Assembly: GCA_934047225.1 (NCBI GenBank)
Contig: OW203997.1
Span: 6,806,417-6,870,416 of the forward strand
DNA length: 64,000 nucleotides
Direction: 5' to 3'
Origin: Ypsolopha sequella
Lineage: Eukaryota > Arthropoda > Insecta > Lepidoptera > Ypsolophidae
Shown: positions 38,301-50,300 of the stretch, piece by piece
Position numbering within the stretch: position 1 is the stretch's first letter
Layout: every line of letters starts with the position of its first letter
The notes under the pieces: model-generated
Database searches by the model: none
Seen by the model: only the letters and a program-made list of their open reading frames with translations
What the model was told of the DNA's origin: nothing
Program-made: the position numbers and the translations under genes

Positions 38301-41300
38301 TATTTTACCGCGCTCTAATATTTTTACCGCTACCGATATGGATTTCGCTGAAGTTGCATTGATTAAAGCTCTTCAAGCATTTTATTTTCTTGATGAAATA
38401 AAAAGATTAAAGTCAAATAAACTTTGTTCTCCCGCTTTAAATCGACTATCGCCATTTTTAGATAAAAATGGATTGTTACGCGTTGGTGGTCGACTTCGCA
38501 ACACAGACATGACGTTCGATCAACAACACCCTGTGTTGTTACCTCGTAAAAATCATATTGTCGAATTGATTATCATTCATTATCATCGCAAAAATTGTCA
38601 CACTGGACCAGTGGCTTTAATGTCAATAATCCGCCAAAAATTTTGGATACTTTCCTGTCGAAATATTGTTCGTCGCGTAATACATAGCTGCAATTATTGT
38701 TTTAAGGCGAAGCCGAGACAAACCTTCCCTTTCATGGCAGATTTACCATCATGCCGCGTTAATGAGGCTAAAGCTTTTGTCCACTGCGCTGTGGATTATT
38801 GTGGTCCTATCAGTATCACTCCGTATCGAAAACGTGGAGTCCGTCCCGTCAAATGTTACCTCTGCATATTTGTATGCCTGGTGACTCGTGCAGTTCACGT
38901 TGAATTGGCAACTGATCTTAGCACGAACACTTTTCTTTCCGCGTTCAAACGTTTTTTATCTAGACGTGGAGCAGTGTCTTTCGTATATTCAGATAATGCT
39001 ACGAACTTTGTAGGCGCTAGAAATGCCCTCTCAGAAATTTACAATTTGACAAACTCCGAAGAATTTAAAACGTCTTTCGCGAATGAACTTGCCGATCATA
39101 GAATACAATGGAAATTTAATATTCCACGTAGCCCACATTTTGGGGGACATTATGAGATATATGTCAAAGGATTTAAGACGCATTTGCATAGAGTAGTAGG
39201 TACTCAACTGTTGACCTACGAAGAATTATTAACTGTAGTTACGCAAATAGAATGTGTCATAAATTCTCGTCCGCTTACGCTGCTGAGTGAAGATCCATCT
39301 GAACTTAGCGCGTTAACTCCTGCACATTTTCTGATGTCAACTCCTTTAAAAGAATTACCCGCTTGTAAGGTGGCTGATGAGCCAGTTAATTTATTACGTC
39401 GCTACGCGTTGCTTGATCAAATGGTAGAATCGTTCGCAAGGCGATGGAAGAATGATTATCTCCATCTTCTCCAGTCTAGAGGAAAATGGAATACACCTTC
39501 CAACCCAATCAAAATTGGATCTGTTGTCGTTGTAGTTACCGATAACACTCCACCGCTTCAATGGCCGCTCGGTGTTATTGTAGCTGTATACCCTGGCAAA
39601 GATAATGTCACTAGGGTAGCTTCTGTCAAAACGACGACAGGTGTTTACAAACGACCTGTCGTGCGTCTTTGCCCTCTCCCATCTCAATAACTCCTTTCTT
39701 TGCCCCCGCTTCAAAATTTCGTTATTCTCTGTCTTATTTTTACTTTTCTATTCTTATTTTAAAACCAATGGTTTTAACGCCGGGGGCAAATGTTCGCGCC
39801 ACTTCTTGTGGCTCTCATACTGCGGGGTAGTTGTGAATTAATATTTTCAACTGTCATTTTCGCTGCATCTCCACCCGCTTAGTTTTGGACGCAAATCAAT
39901 CAGTCGTCAATCAGAAGCCTTTCACGCCGGAGGTATACGCTGATTGTCATTCGACTAGGTCCTACCTCGACCCTACCGCCCGCCATTTTGAGATCGCACC
40001 CGCTGTGCGCCTCATTTTCATCTATTACTATTACGAAGAAGATTAGCCGAGAAGAGCGCAACCAGGCACGAAGAGGAAGAAGAAAACCATCTTGGAGAAC
40101 ACCAGAGACTTGGTGGCTCAGGCGAAGCGTGGTTTGTGGTGCATGCAGCTCCTTCCCAAGGTCAGATCTTTCATCTTCGTAATTATTTCTCTTCACTTCC
40201 CGCTATTTTTAAAACCTATGGTGATACAAAGCACTGCCGTCATATCGCGCGCTCAACCTGGTTAAACGAAATTTTGATAGCATTTTTAGTACATTTTATA
40301 TTAATAAAAAACCGACTTTTTGCAATTTTTCCACGAATCCGTCCCTCTCGCACTGATGGTTTTTTCGCATATAGAGTAACAGGGACGCTAAAACTTTTAC
40401 ATGTCGCCTTAAGTGGTATAAACAGCAGTATTGACTAAATACGCGCCAATATTATTCCAGCTATGTAGCAAAAAGTTATATCCAAGGAATTTGTTAAGAC
40501 TTTGCTTCGTATCCTTGAATCTTTGTTTCTAAATAAAAACTGTTCAGAAGTAGTGTTGGAACAAAAACATGTTTTTTTCGGCGAAAATGGAAAGACTGGT
40601 TGAAATACTAAGGTAACTGTAGGATCTTTATTAAGTTATTTCTGCTTGAGAGAATAGATCTTAAACTCAGTTATATCTTACAGATTAATGTTGTAATGAT
40701 TAATAATTTTATGTTATGCTACAATAATTGTGTTTCTTTTATGTGTATTTACCTATATAATTATATGTAAAAAACAAAAAAACAAGCTGACAAAGGCAAT
40801 ATATATATTTTTCAGATTAATGTTAAAGGATACAATAGATAAATAGTGCTAATTGGTAAGGTCACTAAAAACCGACAAATTTGTAACTGTGTTCAAGATT
40901 GTATTAAATGTCAGGTTAGATTGACCACGAAGGCGGTAATGTAATCCAACACGTCTACTCGTACCATGCTCATCAGCTATCGCTGGTAGGTCGATTACCA
41001 AACAAACCGGACTTCACATCGTGACCGACCACTGATGTGCCAAATTGCCAATTTTGGTGGTGGAAGACTCGAAGAGAATATGTTTTTTTATAACATCGGA
41101 AAGTATGTACAATGAAGTAATTATTATTATGTGCCGTTCCCCTAGTTCTACTGCTTCAATATTTTCATTGCTTTTCTCTTTTCGTGCGCTTTTTGACAGA
41201 TGGCGAAAAAGCACCATCAACCACCATAGTTGTTTGTAGTGGTCTGAAGTTAGCTGCACAAACACGTTTGACAGCCAATTGTTGATGTACGTGACCGAAT

Positions 41301-44300
41301 CGTAATTGTTTTTAGTGGAAAATAGGGTTTACAGTGATCTCATGACCACTCCCAGCGAATTTATTCATTTACAATTTGATAACATCCTATTACCTATGTG
41401 GTCTTTTGTATAAAGTAAGTAGTACATTCGCATAAATGACGTAATAAATTATTGGTTTTATCTGAGATACAGCATCCAGTCTCATTTAAATTTTGGTGCC
41501 GCGTGATTGACCAACTAGAAATGCACAATTATTTTCTGTTTTGTTATGCATTCAGAGCCTCCATATTTAGGTGTTGATATATATACCCTGTTAAAAACTA
41601 TTTTTGTCGAATAAACCGTTCGAAGTCCCTATCTAAAAGAGGATAAGTCCAAAACTTTGTCTACCTCGTGGAATCCTAACTAATACGAAGAGATCCCTTT
41701 GTTACTCGTGACCAGAATTTCGCTAGAAATAAACAAAACTGACTCTAGTCATATCACCGGTTTTATTTTGCAAAGCGGTTTTGATAATACTGAAGCCTGA
41801 CCTGACTAATGGAATAAAAAAAATAAAGCAAGTAAAACTTAGGCGAAAGGTGAAAAATTATAATAGAAGAAAGATAAATCTTCTATTATAATTTTTCACA
41901 GCATAGATTTAATAACAGCATAGATATACAATGTGTAACAGAAAGGTGTAACCATATTTGAAGAGCTTATTCAGTCAATGGTATAGAACAACTTTTACTA
42001 TGCAGCCAACCCTGAAATCTAAAAAAAAAACCTGCCCTTCCATACATTTCGGCCGAGCGGCATTTCATTTTTCTATGAAACAGTCGATGTTTTTTTTCGA
42101 GATACAGGCTTTGTTCCATAGTAAAAGTTGTTCTATACCATTGACTGAATAAGCTCTTCAAATATGGTTACACCTTTCTGTTACACTTTGTATATTTTTA
42201 TTTAAGCTACTATTCTTTATCAATCGTCTGTCTGTCTGAACAGTATACATTCGTAACGTACGAATACATAATACCAAAATAATTTACTAGTAGTTCGCCC
42301 TGAACTGTGAACTCGCGATTCGACCTTGACCGATTTGGCTCATGTTCGAACTTAAAAATTATTTTTGTCTCATTTACTTGTCTACCAAATTTCATGACGT
42401 TCCGATCAACGAAACTTGAATTATCGTCGGACAAACATTCATACATACAAACGTCGGATATAACTTCGTTCGCTTTGCTTACTCGTTCAAATATGTCACT
42501 AAAATTAGGGTGAGTGTCCATCATAACGAAATACACGGGTGGTCCAAAAACTTTCATAAAAATATATGATAGGCATTATAGAGTCAAAAATAAATTTAAG
42601 TTTTAAATAATTCAAGTTTTGTTGATCGGAACGTCATGTAATAGGTAAGTTTATGTATACTTTATATGTATTATAGGTAAGTAAGTATATTATAATTATG
42701 TATGTATATTTTGTTTAGGTATCGTAATATGTATATATAAATGTATTATTTGGGATATATCTTTTGTAGTACACGTATGTATGATTCTTATTTTAATTAA
42801 ATTTCCCTTTCCCGCTTAGGTTTGCTGGAAGAAATCTTTTTTAGAGATAAGCTCGCCTGTGTATATATTTTTTAATGTATTATATGTTTTAACTGCTTTT
42901 ATTTGTACATTAAAGAATAAAGAAATTTGGTAGGCGAGTAAATATCTATTTCGTTAATATAATATTATCCGTTCAACATGCTATTAGGATATGACTTTCT
43001 GAAATGGAGCGGTTTATGTATGATGCCTGATGACGAAAGTGCGTATGTGAAAAATACCGCAAGTAATACATCTTGGCGATTTATCCATCGAAAGGATATA
43101 TAAATTAACAATATATCATTGCAGTATAGAAAAGCAGAAAGAAAAGTAAGTATGTACTTTCGGTAAGAGTAATGTGTATTCTTCACTACCCGATGCTGTA
43201 AGGTGACGGTCAGGCATAATGGTCTTTGACTAGCTTTGGATACACTAGCGTCCTCTAGGCACCAAGTGGCTCACTGTAAAGTGGGTATCTATAGATATCA
43301 TTGCAGTATGGGAAAGCATATGGGTAAATTCACGAGTTGTGTTGAGACCTGGATAGCTCAGTTGGTACACTGAGAAAAAATTCTGGTTCCGTTAACCTGA
43401 ATATAGTTCATTTAAACAGAAAACATTGTACTATATGTGACGTCTATATTTATTGTTCAGTTTACTTATTTATTGTTCAGTTTACTTGAACAATCTAATG
43501 TAGACAATAATTCAAGTAAAAATAACATAATTCTGTTTTTGTTTACAAGGTTTTTTTTACAAAACGATCTGTTAGTATTGTAAAAATATTTTTTCTCCGT
43601 GTAGAGCAATCGCCCGGTAAGCGAGAGGTCCCCGGTTTGAAGGTTCAGAGCTCCTCACATCCAGACTAACTTTTCTTGCTATATTGTTAATTAATACATG
43701 AATGATACAAACAAACAAAAAACGAAATGGAAGGTTTATCCAAATAGCGATCTCGTTATTTGTTTCAACTTGAAGCCATTATACGGATTCAGTTAAATGC
43801 ACTTCTGCGATCAAACGAGTCAGGCGATTAAGGCAAGCTCGCTCTGAATGTAAAACGTATAAATAAATATGGGACTGCATCATTTTGTAGGTAAATTGCG
43901 AGCCCCGTTTCCTTTTAACTGAAAATAAGCAAAACTGGCTTCATGAAACTCTTGAAGAGAATGAATCGATGAAAGCTTTATTTTTCAAACAACAGAATCT
44001 ACAAGGTGACTTTTTGATCATCGTCCAAATTCATACTGGAGGCTTGATAAGTGATCATTAGCTTGGATCTGTAACAACTTTTGTGAAATTCGTAAAATTA
44101 AATTTCGGCTTCCCATATAAATTCAGTTCCAGTCCCGAGTGAATCACTATGGGGAGTCGAAATTTCATTTTACGAATTTCACCAAAATTGTTATTGATGC
44201 ATGATACTGATCACTTACCAAGCCACCAGTATGAATTTGGACGATGATCAAAAAGTCACCTTGTATATATACGGCAGTTTTATTTTATTTATTACTTATT

Positions 44301-47300
44301 TTGGAAAACTAGCGACTATTTTAATAACAATAGTAAAAAACTTAAATTAACTCTAGCTAGTCATTTAAAGTTTCCGCAGATAGACTTAGACTAAATAATA
44401 CTTAATCAAACCATGACAAGTTATAAACAGATTAAAAGGAGGTTAAATACACAAGAAATAGCTCTTATTCAAAGAATGGGTTAGTAAGAAGACGTCTCAC
44501 CGAAGTGATACTGCTATGGAATAAGTCCATAACATTAACATTTTGAGATAAACAGTTAAAAGCTTTACAGGTTCGCCAAATATAAGAATTTTGTTTATAG
44601 TTAGTTCTTACTGTAGGCAAGAAGAAAGTTTAACAATGCCTGCGATTTCGATTTGGGGCCAGAAAATTGAGCTTACTCAACAGTTCGGGGCAGTCAATAA
44701 TGTCTCGTGCTATTTTTAATAATAAGATAAGGTCAGAAATGTCATGCCGCTTACTAAGTGGAAGTATGTGCATTTTACGACATGACTGCTCGTATCCACA
44801 TGATTTTGTACGGTAATTGAGATAGCGCATGAATTTCTTTTGAATTGTCTCAATTTTATTTATAAAAACTGAATAACGGGGGGTTCCATATTTGGGAAGC
44901 GTATTCAAGATTACTGTGAACGTAAGCGCAATATAATATTTTTAAAGTTTTAACGTTGAGAAAATCCTTAGAGTCGCGCATTATGAACCCAAGACTACGT
45001 GAAGCCTTTTTGACGAGACATAAAAAACAACGAAAATAAAAATACACATTACATTAAACACACGAACAGAAATACATCATCTGTGAAAATTTCAACTGTC
45101 TAACTATCACGGTTCACGGGATACAGCCTGGTGACAGACGGACAGACAGACAGACGGACAGACAGACGGACAGACAGACCGACAGACAGACGGACAGCGG
45201 AGTCTTAGTAATAGGGTCCCGTTGGTTACCCTTTGGGTTCGGAACCGTAAAAAGGCGGGTATTTCACAATCCGGCTGCGATACCACTCTTAACGCCTCGC
45301 CTGCTGTTACTCTCCCAGTTTCTGGGCGGACGCGTTCATCTTAGGTCTCATCAGGCACGATAATGGCCAAGCGTAAGTCCATTGTATGTAAATAAATACA
45401 TATACATTTTAAATAAATAACAAATACATGTGTATACATATACAATAATCCGGACACATTATTGCTCCATTTACGCACTCTGACAGTGAAAAGGCCCTGA
45501 CTTATTATTTCCCTGCAAATTTCCCGATATTATTATTTTTGACATAAAACTATTACCTGGTCCTCTAAAAAGGCCGTTTTGCATAAATCGCATTATGATT
45601 CTGTTCTAATGCCGTCTCTTTCGCACTCTTGAAAAAACTCTGAGTCTATCCTACTTTCAAATCATTTTATGATTCACCCTTTTTACATCCCCAGTACACA
45701 TAGATTATTTAATTACTTATATTACATAAAAACTGACATGTAATAAGTGTATTGTAAGTATATATAAGTGTATAATAAGTGGCTAGGCGTTGATTGATCA
45801 GTCAGTCAGTCAGTCAGTCAGTCAGTCAGTCAGTCAGTCAGTCAGTCAGTCAGTCACTCAGTCAGTCAGTCAGTCAGTCAGTCAGTCAGTTAGTCAGTTA
45901 TAGGGTATTTACATATAAATATAGATAACTAGCCGCGGCTCTGCGTGCACTGAAGAAGTAACACAGTGTATTATCATAAAATCCTTACTTACTGGGTATT
46001 TGCCTTGCATGGTATATGGCATCTACCTGCTAACAAAGATATCAGGGAATGCTACGGGGACGTGGCGCTTGCGAATGCATGAGGCCAAAATAGAGACATT
46101 TTTTCCCCTATTATCTGTAGCTAAAGTTTTTTTTAAATTATTTTATAGGTACATTAAAAATGACCTGTAAAACTTGACACTTACGATCTATTAAACTCTA
46201 TGTATCTAAAGGGTCTAATTAAGTTGGTCTACGATAACTTTCTAAATAATCAAATATTTGTAGTTTTCAGATTTTATTTCCTATGTGTGTGCTATAAGAG
46301 CTACCTGTACACGAAATTCAAAGTTTCCAAGTCAACTGGAAGTGTCCTATACGTTTTGATTCCCCTGCGAGTGTCAAAATTTGTATGAAATTGATTTTTG
46401 TAAACTAAAATCCCTTTTTTTTGCGTCGAGTTGGTAGCCTGATGTTTTACAGCACCATGGGGTCGTAGACTTCTGTAAGAAATATAATTTTCAACTTGAT
46501 ATCTCATACAGGGCTAGGTTTGCCAGATGGTCGGGATTCGTCGGGATTGTCCCGACATTTCATATGATGTCCAGAGTCCCGACAAAATACAAATTGTCCT
46601 GACAAATAACAAATAACAACGGTCGGCAGGCAAAAAAGCGTTTTATTGTAATTACTTTAACTTTAATAATAACAAATAATATTTGTCCCGACCATAATCC
46701 CAAAATCCAGACTTTTTGAAATTTGAAATGTTGCCCAGATATTTTGGTTTTCCCATCTGGCAACCCTATGGTCCGAGCAAAAGGGTCATGACTTATTAAT
46801 ATGTTCTGTGGTCATGACAGACAGACAGATGGCCAGACAGACGGACAACAAAGTGATCCTTAAAAGATTCCGTTTTTTCATTTTGAGGTACAGAACCCTA
46901 AAAAACGAAAATGATTTTCGGAATTAGTGTACAATAAAAGATGATCGATTTTATGTACAGAAACTATAACCCCTTTTGCCGCATGTGGTTGAAAAAAGTA
47001 ATGAAAATTAAGTATTTATACAAAAAGTACAGTGATTCTGTGTTAAGTAATTGCCTTATTTAATTAGGCAACTCTCTCTAGTATCTAACCGCTCCACATT
47101 ATCTCGAGTAATGCTCGATTTGTGTAAATAATCGAGCAGCTCAAGTAGTTTCTCTCGATTATTGCCATCACTATTGAAATTATAATTAATCGGATTTTGC
47201 TGACATAATATCTCTGTCATTTATGTCGGTTGACTGGAAGAAATTTCTTTCAGAAATAAGTCCACCTTTGCCCTGTATTTCTCTTAATTCTAATCTGTAC

Positions 47301-50300
47301 TTATCTGTGTTTTTGTGTGCAATCAAGTGTTAATTATTATTATAAAAATAAAATGTTATGTGTCAATGAAAATTGACAGTAAAGCCAATTCTGAAGGCTT
47401 TAATTTTAGTTTTAGAGCTGTCAAAGCTTAAAATTTTCCAAAGAAATTTAGCTTCTAATCCTAACCCTGAAGGACTATTTTGTATCAAAGAAAATTTAGT
47501 TTTGACAGCACTAAAACTAAAATTAAAGCCTTCAGAATCGGCTTTAGTATACCGCTAAAATAAACATAAAGCCCTTTCAATGAAAATTGCATTTAATGCC
47601 AAGTGAATCTCAAGTTTTAAAAGCGAACATAAAATATACAGACCAAATGGTCACAGCGTGTCGGTTAATGGCTTTAAGTCTTTTTTAAGAAAACTCCCTA
47701 GCTATTACTGAAACCAGAATACATTTAATGCAATAAAAAACTCACATCCATTCAGCAGATGTAAAGCAGTTTCAGCTAAGTTACAACCATGGTAAGAGAT
47801 TACTGTTACTCATAGTATTGTCACTTCATACTGGTTTCCGATATTCTTAGAAAGAAATAAAAAAGAAACTCCAACCTTTTGTGATTCCATTTTAACTTGA
47901 GAATTAATTATTAAGTAAATACGATAAAACAAACTAAAATGAACACTTATAACAATTTTTTTTAAAAATATATATATAATTCTAAAGAGGCCTTGTTCCC
48001 GTGGCCTAGTGATACAGTCCCCTTAATGTGTATAAATTTAGTTGGCTTTGGTTGCCTCTATCTAACAGTAATCAAAATTGCGTTGTGGTTTTTCATACAA
48101 ATGTAGAGCAACAAGGGCAATGGTTGCACTTATAGTATAAGTTTGAACTGGGAGATATCACAGTTTTTTGATTCACTATCCTATTTATTTTAGAAAACCA
48201 TATCCAACCAAGTTTTACAAAAGAAAAACTCAAATTTTAATGTAATAAACTGCATAGAGGTAGTAAAAAAATAATAAGTTTGATATGTATTTTGGCATAT
48301 TCCAGATTTATGCAGTTGAACGGTAAAATCTGAACAACGATTTTCATAATGACCTTAGCCGGATACTTTCTGAACTCACTCATAAAGAAGTTCAACTTGG
48401 GTCAAGTTAATTGTGAGCTGCGAAGTATTCCCCCCCGCACCCCGTTTTCTATTGGCACTCTGGATATGCGCAACTGTGAAACCCGCCATCTTTCACTGGC
48501 TCAAACTGTAGCCTGCGGGTGCTCCTATGACTTTTTAGTACGAAGATGCTCTATTGCTCGTAACATTTACACAGCAGTTACAGTACTGGGGGGTACCACT
48601 TAAGTTGATGGGATTATATGATTATGTGATGTGTTTTTCATGTCCCCGCGTTATTCTAATACACCACCGTCCATATCTTTTATTAGCTTACGTGTAGGCA
48701 TAAAGGTAAATTATACTATATAAAAAAGAAAAAATATTACTCTTTATGTGACTGATGTTGAAATATCTTTGCCATTTTGTGTATGCGTGAGGAAATTTCC
48801 TAATATATAGAAAAGATTAGGGACCAAATTTTATTATGGTTACGCTTATGATGATAGTGGATAATGTAGGTAGGTATTGTAAAAAAGTAGTAATGACAAG
48901 TGAGATTTACTTGTAGTATTTTGTGCAACTGTATCATAATTTGAGACATTGGGACACGAGCGCTTGTTTACGAAACGATCGAAGTCAACATTTTATTTTG
49001 TGAAATTAGCAACAAGTGTTATCGATCCGTGATACTGATTACTTACCGAGCCAACAGTATGAATTTGGCTGCACAAATAAATGTCAATGTTGACCTCCTG
49101 TATGGTAATTGACTCGCGTTTGTAGGGTATACGAAAAATATAATTTACGAATTTCACAAAAAGGGTCATCAAACCTTGATACTGAGCATTTACCGAGTCT
49201 TCAGTATGAATTTGGCCACATAAATAAATGTCACCCTGTTTTCACAGTATGTTTTTGAAATTAGTAAGGAAACGTGACTGACCATTATTTATTTACTCAT
49301 AGGAAGATCAACAGACAAATAGGTACAGTAAAAATTTAGAATAAATAACTAAATGCCGATAAAAAAATCTTCACCTAATGGATGACACAATTAAATAGAA
49401 GTGAACCGTAGGGGCATAACAGTCTAACTTAACTGTTTAACTTGACAGTTTAACTTACAGTTTTAGCTTACAAATATTACATATGACATAAAATTTTAGT
49501 TTAATTAGAAATAAATAAAGAATAAACGAAAAGATAAATAAAAATAATTTATATACTCATTTTTAAAGTGTAAAAGTGTTGTACAACGTTTCCAAAGACT
49601 CGTAACTCATGATCATGAAACAAAAATTGGACAAATTCACAGTAGGCTTCCAAAATTAGTCAATGAGACGCGAAAATATTGTATAATTTCCGCAGGTATG
49701 TTTCTTTGGGAGAATTGTTCAGTTTGATCAGTAGTACCAGTACATTCTGTACACTCTGTACACTGGTAAGCTCTTAACACTTTAATACCCAAAACCATGT
49801 TGTTTCTACACCACACAGCAGATGTAATGTAGCTGAAAGTTTATAAAATTAAATGGTCTGAAGGAGGTTCGAACATTTTTTACCTGGCAGCCATTAGCAC
49901 CTTCGTATTACTTACCTCACTATAATAAATCTCGAATAAAACTCGCTGGAATAAGGAAAGGGAGTAAATAAAACACTTGAATATATTTGCGTACGATATA
50001 TTTATTAGAAAACGCTTGGTTAACTTTTAACTTTAAACTTTTTTTTTACTTGGTTAACGCTTGGTTTTTTTGGTTAACTTGACTCTTTTATGATGTAACT
50101 TTTGTTTATATAGGAAAATTCATATCGGAGACTCGGTAAGTAGTCAGGACCAAGGTTCGGTGACCCTTTTTATCTGTCTAATGACTCGGAGTTGTTCGTA
50201 AATTAGTATAGGGGGACAATTTTTTTTCTATTTTGCAAAATAAGTCATTGAACTTTGGTCTTGACCACAGTATTAATTTGGCTACATAAACAAAAGCAAC

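Larger units (their letters stand above)
33420..40255 (+). mobile_element. Full-length BEL/Pao LTR retrotransposon
   Basis: 6836 bp bounded by two 465-bp LTRs (TGTTCGCGCC … CGCGCTCA) and flanked by the 5-bp direct repeat ACCTG (33415-33419 and 40256-40260). Reading both LTRs side by side shows no difference, so the insertion should be very young. One long frame (34372-39690) carries the Gag and Pol domains. No envelope-like frame is seen between its stop and the 3' LTR. The element is antisense to the KChIP gene in whose intron it lies. A GGGGGC purine-rich run just before the 3' LTR is the likely polypurine tract. Confidence 0.97.

Noticed and set aside
41958..42161. Two nearly identical 64-codon frames on opposite strands
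   Set aside because: They are a mirror artefact of the family F palindrome.
42210..42557. 115-codon minus frame
   Set aside because: It lies on an interspersed repeat that recurs at 11610-11800 without the same open frame.
43345..43664. Functional tRNA-Thr gene
   Set aside because: The head is tRNA-like, but it is split by a MITE, the acceptor stem does not pair, and it continues into a SINE body.
45797..45900. CRISPR-like or other structured array
   Set aside because: A simple tetranucleotide microsatellite without spacers; CRISPR is not expected in an insect nuclear genome.
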